Position numbers and translations under genes: made by a program. 53,764 nucleotides of DNA from Thermoplasmatales archaeon (GTDB lineage Archaea; Thermoplasmatota; E2; DHVEG-1), in the NCBI GenBank assembly GCA_030672305.1, contig DAOVGR010000061.1, positions 1-53,764 of the forward strand, in the 5' to 3' direction. Under the pieces are notes generated by a model that saw nothing but the letters and a program-made list of their open reading frames with translations, was not told the DNA's origin and did no database searches. Shown in pieces: positions 7,071 to 15,312 of the stretch. Numbering within the stretch: position 1 is the first letter of the stretch; each line of letters begins with the position of its first letter.

Positions 7071-9983
7071 ATGAAAAAATATACAAATCTAAAACATGTT
7101 ATAATGATTTTTTTACTAATTAATGCATTATTTACACCTTCAATAACGATTGATCAAGTATCAGGTGATATAAATGATCCACCTATAGATTCAGATCTGG
7201 TCAATCAGACTATTGTAGAAGCAAATACCAATATAGATACATACATGTACAATGACAATAGCACAGATGATGTAATTACTCAGACCTATCCAGACAATAC
7301 TGAATTGAATGGTTCGATTGACGATAGAGTAGAATCAAATACCACCTCTAATGGTAATGAAGAAAGACCTATTGACTTCACTGCTGAAAATACAGGTAAT
7401 TCAACCGATTCTAACAATACTACATTTAATTCTAGCTCAGTGAATGATACTCTAATTATTACAGAAATTCTAGATTCAGATTGGAACGGAGGAGGAACAA
7501 TTAATTCCACTGATGAAAATACAGGTAATTCGACCGATTCTAACAATAGCACATCTAATACAACTACAGTGAAAAATCTAAAAAAAAACGATATCAATTC
7601 TAGAATAAACTCAAAAGCAAGTAGTCCTATTGGAAGTGGTGGTGCAATTTGGACAACAAGAGATGATTGTGGTACTCAAGAGCAAAATGCTAATTGGTAT
7701 TGTTCAGGGGATGTTGTATATATAAATGGAGCAAATTTTCAACCAAATAAAGAACTAAATTGGGATATAACAGGTTTACCAGGTTCATGTGATCCAAATA
7801 CTGCTGTAGCTAATGGTACTCATAATTCTGGTGATGATGGCTCTTTTTGTTTTTCTGCGTACACTATTAAAACTGGTGATTGTGGTGAATATAAAGCAAA
7901 TGTTGAAAATAAAAGTGATAATTTTAAGGTTAAAATTTGTAATAACCCTCCTATTGGAAATGATGACTATGCTACTGTTACAGAGGGAGGTACAGTTACA
8001 TTGCTTGATTCTGGAAATGACAGTGTTTTAGATAATGATACTGATGCTGACGGTGATCCATTAACTGCTGTTTTAGTAAGTGGACCCAATAATGGTTCAT
8101 TAACTTTGAATAGTGATGGGACTTTTAGTTACATCCATGATAGTGGTGAGACTATCAGTGATAGTTTTGTTTACAACGTTTCTGATCCTTCCGGTGCTTA
8201 TGATCATGCAACAGTTTTTATATCCATTAACTCACAAAATGATGACCCTGTCGCAGAAGATGATTATGCAACTGTAGACGAAGACTCTACAGATAACCAA
8301 ATCGATGTATTAGATAACGACTACGACGAAGACGGCGACGGACTAATCATAACAAACGTCGGAACAGCAACAAACGGACAAACCTCATACAACACAGAAT
8401 ATGCCTACTACACACCCAACGAAAACTACTGCGGCTACGACCAATTCACATACACCATAACCGACGACAACGGAAGCAACCCAATAACAGCAACAGTATA
8501 CATCACAGTATCATGTTCAAATGACCCACCTATAGCAAACAATGACAGTTATTTAGTAAATGAAGGTGATACTCTTAATGTTGTTACTCCTGGTGTATTA
8601 AATAATGATGTTGATTTTGATGGTGATCCATTAACTGTGATTTTAATTAGTGGTCCTTCTCATAGTGAAATTTTCATGTTAAATGGTGATGGTTCTTTTA
8701 ATTATGCTCATGATGGTAGTGAAACGATCATTGATAGTTTCATTTACAATGCCTCTGATCCCTCTGGTGCTTATAGTTATGCAACAGTTACAATAACAAT
8801 TGACTCACAAAATGATCCACCAAATACCCCAAGTGATCCTCACCCATATAATAGTGAATCCAATGTTGATCTTAGTCCTGTTTTAAGTGTCAATGTTTCA
8901 GATCCTGATGGAGATGTTTTAAATGTTAGTTTCTATGATGCAAGTGATGACAGTCTTATTGATGTTGACGTTGGAGTATTAAGCGGTGGTATTGCTAGCG
9001 TTGTTTGGAGTGATTTGAAATATACAAAAGTATATTCATGGTATGCTGTTGCAAACGATTCGCAGTTAGAAAATAAATCAAACACTTTGAATTTTATCAC
9101 CAAAGCACCTGTTGGAGGAGCTGCTAGTCCTCCTGATGCTGATGCAAATGGGCCATATTATGAATCTTTAATTAATGGTACCGCAGAGGTCGAATTTGAT
9201 GGATCAGGCAGTACGGGTTTTATTACATTGTATTCTTGGGAATTTGGTGATGGTGAGATAGGTGAAGGTGTTTTCCCAATTCATAACTATACGGCTCCTG
9301 GCAAATTTTATGTAAATTTAACTGTTTCAGGCCCTGGTGGATCTGATACAGATCAAACCTTTGTAGTTATTTCTGAAAAACCAAATAATCCACCTGAAAC
9401 ACCTACGATAATTGGTCCAATAACCGGTCATAAAAACACTACTTACGAATATACAGCTTTATCCTTTGATGCAGATAATGATACAATCACATATTATTTT
9501 AATTGGAATGATACAACTAATCCTACTATAATTTATGATTTGCCTAATGGTACCACTACAACAGTTATTCATAGTTGGGATACCTATGGATTTTATACAG
9601 TAACCGTAAAAGCATCAGATAATAAATCTGAATCTGGTTCAACAATCTTAACAGTTTTAATTGACGTTGTTTGGATTGAAGATATTGGATACCTCATTGA
9701 TGAAAATAGCAATGGGACATATGATTCATTTTACAGTAATGAAACTAATGAACAAATTTCTGTTGAAAAAGAGGATGATTGGATATACCTTATAGATAGT
9801 GATAGAGACGGTAAACGAGATTATGCTTACAATCAAACAACAAGAATCTTAACATTATATTACAACTTTATATATGATAAGTTCCTAAAGATATATCAAG
9901 AGGAGACACCTGGTTTTGAAGTAATTTCTGTATTAATAATGATGGCACTAGTTATAATAATCCTACGACGAAGAAAAAGATAA
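7071..9983 (+). CDS. Large secreted adhesin-like protein with cadherin-like and PKD domains, PGF-CTERM tail
   Basis: I start it at ATG 7071, where GGGGAGGT (7055-7062) is a good ribosome binding site; an upstream in-frame ATG at 7026 lacks one. The 970 residues read: signal peptide (1-35); Asn/Thr/Ser-rich linker with a duplicated unit (to about 185); a Cys-containing domain (about 190-290); three cadherin-like/VCBS-type domains (about 291-400, 402-482, 484-580) marked by NDDYATV.E and VLDNDxDxDGD; an FN3-like domain (to 685); two PKD-type domains (about 690-865, with WEFGDGE); and a C-terminal TPGFE + hydrophobic helix + RRRKR. That tail is a PGF-CTERM-type archaeosortase signal, implying lipid anchoring at the cell surface. 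Many N-glycosylation sequons are present. The second cadherin-like domain uses very different codons. Confidence 0.88.
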   Translation: MKKYTNLKHVIMIFLLINALFTPSITIDQVSGDINDPPIDSDLVNQTIVEANTNIDTYMYNDNSTDDVITQTYPDNTELNGSIDDRVESNTTSNGNEERPIDFTAENTGNSTDSNNTTFNSSSVNDTLIITEILDSDWNGGGTINSTDENTGNSTDSNNSTSNTTTVKNLKKNDINSRINSKASSPIGSGGAIWTTRDDCGTQEQNANWYCSGDVVYINGANFQPNKELNWDITGLPGSCDPNTAVANGTHNSGDDGSFCFSAYTIKTGDCGEYKANVENKSDNFKVKICNNPPIGNDDYATVTEGGTVTLLDSGNDSVLDNDTDADGDPLTAVLVSGPNNGSLTLNSDGTFSYIHDSGETISDSFVYNVSDPSGAYDHATVFISINSQNDDPVAEDDYATVDEDSTDNQIDVLDNDYDEDGDGLIITNVGTATNGQTSYNTEYAYYTPNENYCGYDQFTYTITDDNGSNPITATVYITVSCSNDPPIANNDSYLVNEGDTLNVVTPGVLNNDVDFDGDPLTVILISGPSHSEIFMLNGDGSFNYAHDGSETIIDSFIYNASDPSGAYSYATVTITIDSQNDPPNTPSDPHPYNSESNVDLSPVLSVNVSDPDGDVLNVSFYDASDDSLIDVDVGVLSGGIASVVWSDLKYTKVYSWYAVANDSQLENKSNTLNFITKAPVGGAASPPDADANGPYYESLINGTAEVEFDGSGSTGFITLYSWEFGDGEIGEGVFPIHNYTAPGKFYVNLTVSGPGGSDTDQTFVVISEKPNNPPETPTIIGPITGHKNTTYEYTALSFDADNDTITYYFNWNDTTNPTIIYDLPNGTTTTVIHSWDTYGFYTVTVKASDNKSESGSTILTVLIDVVWIEDIGYLIDENSNGTYDSFYSNETNEQISVEKEDDWIYLIDSDRDGKRDYAYNQTTRILTLYYNFIYDKFLKIYQEETPGFEVISVLIMMALVIIILRRRKR
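7386..7548 (+). repeat. 34-bp direct repeat inside the adhesin gene
   Basis: Bases 7386-7419 and 7515-7548 are the same 34-bp unit with one mismatch (TTCAACC versus TTCGACC). It encodes ENTGNSTDSNN in both places within the Ser/Thr/Asn-rich linker. Such a repeat can expand or contract by slippage or recombination, changing stalk length. Confidence 0.8.
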
Positions 9984-10011
9984 ACCTATAAATTTCTAGG
10001 AAAGTTCAGAA

Positions 10012-11973
10012 CTATTTAGTCTTCATCTCCCAGACGCCATCCCAGTCCTTGGGAGGTGGATTTTTTATAAAATTCTGACAACGTTTTATAAACACATGGG
10101 AAGCACTATCATCCGAGAGTTTTAGTGCTTCGTTAAAGGATTTTATAGCAGGATTCCACTTCTTCTTAAAATAGAGTTCAAGACCCTCCTCAAAAAGTTT
10201 GATAAAATCTTGCTGCTTCTTACTGAGATTATCTTTTTTCGAAAGTAATTCATATATAAGGATTGGTTTTTGCTTACCTTTTACCTTGACCGCATCAAGC
10301 TTTCTTATCTCAAAGGTGTCTTTTACAATCTTGTAGGTTTTTTCAGTAATAATAATATTAGTTCCATACAGTTTGTTCAAACCTTCCATTCTGGATGCAA
10401 GGTTTACATTATCACCCATTGCAGTATAGTCAAATCGAGTTGAGGAACCCATATTCCCAACAATAGCATCACCACTGTTAAGACCAATTCCAATATCAAA
10501 AGAGGGAATACCTTCATTCTTCCACTTCTTCTGAAGCTCACGAAGCTTTTCTACCATCTCTAAGCTGCTTGAGCATGCTGTTTCAGCATGATCAGGTTTA
10601 TCAAGAGGTGCTCCCCAAAAAGCCATAATAGCATCACCCATGTACTTATCAACAAGACCCTGATCCTTTATTATAATAGATGTCATCTCAGTTAGATATT
10701 CATTTAGAAGATGAACAAGCTCCTCAGGTTCAAGTCTTTCTGATATCGAAGTAAATCCTCTAATATCTGAGAAAAAAATCGTAATATTTCTCTTCGCCCC
10801 TCCCAAGTTAATCATGTCAGGATTTCTAATGAGATTATCTATCACCACAGGAGAAACATATTTTCCAAAAACTGATGTTATCCACTTTCTAGTTTTTTCC
10901 TCTGTACGATAGTATACAACAACAACTGCGATATAGACTAGAGATATAGAAAGTAAGGGGTAGAGTATGTTCAGAATAATTCCTGAATCAAATGAATAGA
11001 TAACAGAAAAGAAAATATATGCAATAGCAAGCAATACAACAAGAATAGTAGCTATATGCATCTTAAATTTGAAGAGTAAAAAACCAGTTAATAGAGCAAA
11101 CAGAATAACAATGCCAATGCTTGAGACATCATCCTGATAATACAAAAAATCCTTTGTTAGAATAGATTGTACAAGATTTGCATGGATCTCAACACCAGGC
11201 ATAGCATTATTTGATATCGGAACTACATAATCATCATGCTCAATTGGTGAAGTAACACCGATAAGAACTATCTTACCTTCAAAATATGAGGGAGGTATAT
11301 TATTGTTATAAACATCATAAAAGGATATGTAATCATAACCATTAGGTTCTTCATAGAATTTTATAAGCATTCTGTTGCTTCCCAGGTCTGGTGAAATTCC
11401 AGTATATTTACTAACAATAACAATAGAAAAGTGTTCATGGTCCTCAATTCCTGATAATTGAGGTATAAAAGACCGTATCACTCCATCAGAATCTTGGTAA
11501 AGATTAACAAAACCTATATCAAAATCCTCACCTGGAACACCTAAGACATCATTTGGTTTTAGTAGAGTTTCTCCAATTAATTCACCATTTTTGTGAGAAA
11601 AGGAAGTATACTCCATTGCCATGACAACATTATCTGTCTTTAAGGAATCAGCTAGATTGGAATCATTTTCAGTATTAGTTGTTAAATCAAAGATAATATC
11701 TATTCCAATAATAGAGCTCTGATTCAGATTCTCAATCACATTTGCATAGTAGTTTCTAGGCCAAGGAAACATACCCAGCTTTGAAAAACTATTATCATCT
11801 ATTGCCACAATTACTATTTCATCAATGGGATTACTAGGCGAATAGAACGCATCAGAAATCTTAGATTCCCATGTATTTAAAAAACCAGCAGTCATAAGAA
11901 GGGCAACAATAATTGAAATGAAAAGAGAAATAAGAAGTGTCTTTGTTAGTTTGTTTTTGAGTATGCCCGGCAT
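10012..11973 (-). CDS. CHASE2-domain class III adenylyl cyclase
   Basis: This 653-residue membrane protein predicts cAMP synthesis in response to an extracytoplasmic signal. The order is an N-terminal helix (about 12-30), an extracellular CHASE2 sensor (about 35-275, with VIVAIDDNSF and FPWPRNYYA), three closely spaced helices (about 285-365), a short linker, a cyclase catalytic domain (about 395-575) and a TPR-like C-terminal helical segment (about 590-650). Catalytic residues are complete: metal-binding Asp403 (FFSDIRGF) and Asp447 (KYMGD), the adenine-specifying Lys443/Asp515 pair, and transition-state Asn524/Arg528 (NVNLASR). Lys/Asp predicts ATP rather than GTP. It starts 14 bp after the FecR gene, with a GGTGAT site. 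This architecture is typical of bacteria, so acquisition by transfer is likely. Confidence 0.93.
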   Translation of the reverse strand: MPGILKNKLTKTLLISLFISIIVALLMTAGFLNTWESKISDAFYSPSNPIDEIVIVAIDDNSFSKLGMFPWPRNYYANVIENLNQSSIIGIDIIFDLTTNTENDSNLADSLKTDNVVMAMEYTSFSHKNGELIGETLLKPNDVLGVPGEDFDIGFVNLYQDSDGVIRSFIPQLSGIEDHEHFSIVIVSKYTGISPDLGSNRMLIKFYEEPNGYDYISFYDVYNNNIPPSYFEGKIVLIGVTSPIEHDDYVVPISNNAMPGVEIHANLVQSILTKDFLYYQDDVSSIGIVILFALLTGFLLFKFKMHIATILVVLLAIAYIFFSVIYSFDSGIILNILYPLLSISLVYIAVVVVYYRTEEKTRKWITSVFGKYVSPVVIDNLIRNPDMINLGGAKRNITIFFSDIRGFTSISERLEPEELVHLLNEYLTEMTSIIIKDQGLVDKYMGDAIMAFWGAPLDKPDHAETACSSSLEMVEKLRELQKKWKNEGIPSFDIGIGLNSGDAIVGNMGSSTRFDYTAMGDNVNLASRMEGLNKLYGTNIIITEKTYKIVKDTFEIRKLDAVKVKGKQKPILIYELLSKKDNLSKKQQDFIKLFEEGLELYFKKKWNPAIKSFNEALKLSDDSASHVFIKRCQNFIKNPPPKDWDGVWEMKTK

Positions 11974-11987
11974 TACAAATCACCGGT

Positions 11988-12935
11988 TTATGAAAATTCA
12001 AAAAGTTTTCTAGCCCATTCAGGTGTATCATCTGGTAGAGTCCAGTATCCTAAAATATAACCCTCTATTAAAGCTTCTAGTTCTTCGTCAGTAGGACCAC
12101 CTAACAGTTCTCTTAATTCTGGTAAGAATGGTTCAATTCTTTTGTATATTTCTTCCTTTAAATCTCCTATTAATTCTTCATCTTTCTCTTGATTTTCATT
12201 AAACCAGTCGTCGTCTTCAACAGGTTTAGTTTTAGGTTTTTCATCAAGTTTTTTTGGATCAACTGTTAAAGATAAGTACTCAGGTACCTCAATTGAATAT
12301 AAAGGCTGACCGTTTTCATATGTAGTAACATTAACAGTTCCATTACCAACAGTTACAGAAATATTTCCATCAGCCAGGTAATAAAAACCAAAGGATGTTC
12401 CACGAACGCTAGCAACTGTTGTTGGAGTTTGGACTTCATAGTTGTCAATTCCACTAATCTTTGAAATAGTGTTCCATGTTCTTCCAGAATTCTGTTCTAT
12501 CTCAACACTTGTTTCATCCTCTTCTATAAGTTTACTGATAGTAACTTCTGTGTTATTGTCAAGTCTTATAATACTACTCTTGAAAAGAATTATTGATGCA
12601 GAGGTATTGTCTCCTGTTTTAACTGTATCTGATTCGAAAAGATCCATTCCATTCTCAGCTGTGGTCCATGTACCTCCTGTTGATTTATATTGTACTTCTC
12701 CAGATTCAATAACCAATTGAGCTTTTAACTCATCAGCAGCAACTTCTGGATTTAAGGCAATCCATGCAAATACAATTATACAGATTATAACTAATACAGA
12801 CATAATTAAACTTAATTTTTTTCTTGAAAAACCAGGTTTTTCTTCTGATTCACTATTTTTCGATTCAATTGGTTTCTTGTCAACCTGTTTATTTTTAGAT
12901 TTATTTTTCGATTTTTTTTCCGCCTCTTTCCCCAT
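11988..12935 (-). CDS. FecR-domain membrane protein
   Basis: This 315-residue protein has a highly charged Lys-rich cytoplasmic start (1-45), one membrane helix (about 46-66) and an extracellular FecR domain (about 70-235). The domain shows the typical pattern: KAQLVIESGEVQYK, TVKTGDNTSASIIL, SIIRLDNNTEVTI, VQTPTTVASVRGTSFGF. An acidic C-terminal tail follows. FecR domains usually sense or transmit surface signals, and in bacteria they are often encoded beside CHASE2 cyclases. Here the gene is directly upstream of one in the same operon, so a role as sensor partner or regulator of the cyclase is a reasonable inference. A TATA box at 12953-12966 suggests a nearly leaderless mRNA. Confidence 0.88.
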   Translation of the reverse strand: MGKEAEKKSKNKSKNKQVDKKPIESKNSESEEKPGFSRKKLSLIMSVLVIICIIVFAWIALNPEVAADELKAQLVIESGEVQYKSTGGTWTTAENGMDLFESDTVKTGDNTSASIILFKSSIIRLDNNTEVTISKLIEEDETSVEIEQNSGRTWNTISKISGIDNYEVQTPTTVASVRGTSFGFYYLADGNISVTVGNGTVNVTTYENGQPLYSIEVPEYLSLTVDPKKLDEKPKTKPVEDDDWFNENQEKDEELIGDLKEEIYKRIEPFLPELRELLGGPTDEELEALIEGYILGYWTLPDDTPEWARKLFEFS

Positions 12936-12952
12936 TTCATCCTGAAATTGTA

Positions 12953-12966
12953 TTTTTATATAAAAA
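12953..12966 (-). promoter_or_regulatory. TATA box of the FecR-cyclase operon
   Basis: On the minus strand TTTTTATATAAAAA is centred about 24 nt before the FecR ATG, the spacing expected when transcription starts at or next to the start codon. Confidence 0.5.
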
Positions 12967-13099
12967 GGTTTGGAGAGGCATTATATTTTCTTCATGTTTA
13001 TTTTTAAATTTATTTCTAGGAAAATAATACATTTTTCAGAGATACTGATGGATTGCACTGCTAAAAAAAAGAGTTTAATATACTTTTAATTAGGAAATA

Positions 13100-13108
13100 T
13101 TTTTAAAG
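13100..13108 (+). promoter_or_regulatory. TATA-like box of the 96-residue gene
   Basis: TTTTTAAAG lies about 31 nt before the ATG at 13135, and no Shine-Dalgarno sequence is present, so a leaderless or near-leaderless transcript is likely. Confidence 0.4.
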
Positions 13109-13134
13109 GCCGAAAAGATGCTCAACTGATTAAA

Positions 13135-13425
13135 ATGTACGCAATAGTTTATTTAAATTTTAGTGGTAGCAAAGATGAGTTTAAAGAGGCAAAGGATACT
13201 TTAAAAAAAGTAGGAGATAAAATTGATGGTTTAGAGCTAGTGGATATATTCATACCCTCAAGCGAATGGAACTATGCTGCTCTAATAAAATTTGATAAAT
13301 TTGCAACATTTGAAAAATATATCAAAAAAACCAGAGAAGAACCTATCACTTTCTTTGCAAAAAGAGGACTTCATCCTCCACCAAAGAAACTTGAATTGCT
13401 AGTAGATATTGACCATTTAGAATAA
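13135..13425 (+). CDS. Small uncharacterised protein, possibly dimeric alpha-beta barrel
   Basis: A 96-residue soluble protein I cannot assign to a family. It has a beta-alpha-beta-like pattern: strand AIVYLNF, a long charged helix (EFKEAKDTLKKV), strand LVDIFIPS, then NYAALIKFDKFATFEKYIKKTRE. This resembles the ferredoxin-like or dimeric alpha-beta barrel folds, with the 'YAALIKFDKFATFEKYI' segment in the position of the second repeat. No catalytic residues stand out. It lies between the divergent cyclase operon and the cyclic-nucleotide-binding acetyltransferase, in the same direction as the latter but about 230 bp upstream, so co-regulation is possible but not shown. Confidence 0.7.
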   Translation: MYAIVYLNFSGSKDEFKEAKDTLKKVGDKIDGLELVDIFIPSSEWNYAALIKFDKFATFEKYIKKTREEPITFFAKRGLHPPPKKLELLVDIDHLE

Positions 13426-13600
13426 ATCTTATTTTCTATTTATTTAATATGGGGGACAAACTCTTCGAATTAGAGTAGATTAGATATTTAGGCCTAGGTT
13501 ACCATATAACCAAATGTTGGTAAATACTGATGTTACGTAATGATAATATACTTTTTTGAACATTATAGTCCGTTAAAATAGAGAAAATTAAAAAAGGGGC

Positions 13601-13611
13601 AATTATTTAAG
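13601..13611 (+). promoter_or_regulatory. TATA-like box and SD site of the acetyltransferase-cNBD gene
   Basis: AATTATTTAAG at 13601-13611 would place the transcription start near 13632. A GGAGG site follows at 13641-13645, seven bases before the ATG at 13653. The 226-bp spacer before the gene also has a short hairpin (GGTTA / TAACC, 13497-13511). Confidence 0.45.
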
Positions 13612-13652
13612 AATTACATAAGGTTCTGGCTAATGATGAGGGAGGTTATAGT

Positions 13653-15230
13653 ATGGAAATCAAAAGAGCTGATGTAAGTGACGTACCAAAAATTATGAAG
13701 CTTTTTTTAAAAACCTATGGTCCAGATTATCCTTTCAAAACATTTTATGATCCGATGTGGCTTACTAAAAGTATCTATTCTGACGATAATATATTTATAG
13801 TTGCAAAAGAGAAAAAACAGATTGTTGGTACAGGTTCAGTTTATTTAACAGCAGGTGGATTTTCTGACCTGATCGGTGAATTTGGACGTCTTGTAGTAGA
13901 CCCGGAATACAAAGGAAAGGGTGCAGGTACTAAAATCATGAAGGGGCTAATGGACTCAGTCTCAAAAATGATCCAATTTGGCTTTGCTGAGTGTAGGGTT
14001 GTTCACCCAGGGGCTCAAAAGATCAGTGAACGATGTGGATTTTACCCAACTGGGTTTGAACCAAATAAATATCGACTTGCAACAGCTAGAGAAAGTGTTG
14101 TTTTTGTTACAAAACTCTTCAAACCAGCTCTCTCATTGAGAAGGAATAATCCTCGAGTTATTGCTACTATCTATCCAATGGCTGCTAAAAGTATGCAAAA
14201 TCTTGGTTTACCAGTAGATTTAATTGTTGAGGATGATGTAGATGGTTATCCCTCAGAGAAGTCTTTTGATATTAAGGAACTACAATCTGAGGGTGTATCA
14301 CCTCTTCTTCGTATTGAACGCGGTAGACTTAAGAATCCTGAATTGTTCGGAAACCTAAGTTTGAGTTATGGATTTTTCAAGATTGCAACCAATCAATCAC
14401 ATTACTTAGTTGCTGTTGATAAGGGTATAACATTAGGTGCGATTGGATTTACTATTGATAATATTGATAAGAAGGTAAAAGTACTGGAACTTATTGAGTT
14501 TGATGACGAAGTAAAAGGATTTTTATTAGCGACACTTGTTAAGCTAGCACCACAGAAATATGGTGCTCAATATATTGAAATTGATGTGAGTGCGTATTCT
14601 CCTAAAATGCAAAAGACCTTAGATAGATTAGGATTTGTTCCAGTTGCTTATTGTCCTTCAATGGTTTTTCGTGGAGTAGAACGACTTGATGTTGTACGGA
14701 TGGCTAAACTTAATTTTCCACCAGATGTAAAAGATATTATTCTAACTCCTATGTCAAAAGATATGTTTAAGCTTGCAATGAAAGATCTAGAATGTAAAAA
14801 AATTGGTATGGAAATCACAGAAATAACTAGAAAATCAGACATTTTTCAGGGTCTTTCAGAGGGGGAACTATCTCAACTAGCTCAGATTTGTAAGATGGTT
14901 TCATATCCCGCAGGTAAAACCATATGTAGTGAAGGTGACTGTGGGAGTGAAATTTTTGTTTTGGCAGAGGGTAAAGCCTCAGTTAGAGCCAAAAGAACTG
15001 GAAATAAAAAATCTAAAATTGGCATAATTCATCAGGGAGAGATTTTTGGTGAGATGGCAATTATTGAGGATTTACCTCGTGTCGCTGACTTAGTTACAGA
15101 TGTAGATTCTAAACTTGTTGTAATAGACAGGTTTGAACTAGAAAATCTGATGAATAAAAATAGTCATCTCGGTAAGATAGTTATGCAGAACATGGCAAAA
15201 GGACTTTCCAGAAAATTACGTCGGATTTAA
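13653..15230 (+). CDS. GNAT acetyltransferase fused to a C-terminal cyclic-nucleotide-binding domain
   Basis: The 525 residues combine an N-terminal GNAT domain (about 1-150) with the acetyl-CoA loop DPEYKGKGAGTKIMKGL, a middle region (about 230-370) that looks like a second, degenerate GNAT fold (LGFVPVAYCPSMVF mirrors the first domain's CGFYPTGFEPNKY), and a cyclic-nucleotide-binding domain (about 390-525). The phosphate-binding cassette GEIFGEMAIIEDLPRVA is intact, with Glu467 and Arg476 in the ribose- and phosphate-contacting positions. This suggests a lysine or small-molecule acetyltransferase whose activity is controlled by cAMP, as for mycobacterial PatA, but with the domains in the opposite order. 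The adenylyl cyclase lies 1.7 kb away and a phosphodiesterase-like gene is next. Substrate is unknown. Confidence 0.9.
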   Translation: MEIKRADVSDVPKIMKLFLKTYGPDYPFKTFYDPMWLTKSIYSDDNIFIVAKEKKQIVGTGSVYLTAGGFSDLIGEFGRLVVDPEYKGKGAGTKIMKGLMDSVSKMIQFGFAECRVVHPGAQKISERCGFYPTGFEPNKYRLATARESVVFVTKLFKPALSLRRNNPRVIATIYPMAAKSMQNLGLPVDLIVEDDVDGYPSEKSFDIKELQSEGVSPLLRIERGRLKNPELFGNLSLSYGFFKIATNQSHYLVAVDKGITLGAIGFTIDNIDKKVKVLELIEFDDEVKGFLLATLVKLAPQKYGAQYIEIDVSAYSPKMQKTLDRLGFVPVAYCPSMVFRGVERLDVVRMAKLNFPPDVKDIILTPMSKDMFKLAMKDLECKKIGMEITEITRKSDIFQGLSEGELSQLAQICKMVSYPAGKTICSEGDCGSEIFVLAEGKASVRAKRTGNKKSKIGIIHQGEIFGEMAIIEDLPRVADLVTDVDSKLVVIDRFELENLMNKNSHLGKIVMQNMAKGLSRKLRRI

Positions 15231-15312
15231 GCATTTAAAAATAAGAGATTAAGTAAGCGTAAAGATTTTTAAGAAATCTGTGATGCCATACAATATAATT
15301 GAGGTTGATTAC

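Noticed and set aside
7286..7597. 103-codon frame opposite the adhesin linker
   Set aside because: Antisense of a Ser/Thr/Asn-rich repeat, which easily stays open in reverse. No start site.
13426..13652. tRNA or small RNA gene in the spacer before the cNBD gene
   Set aside because: Only a 5-bp stem (13497-13511) and an 8-bp palindrome (TTACGTAA) were found; no cloverleaf or T-loop sequence.
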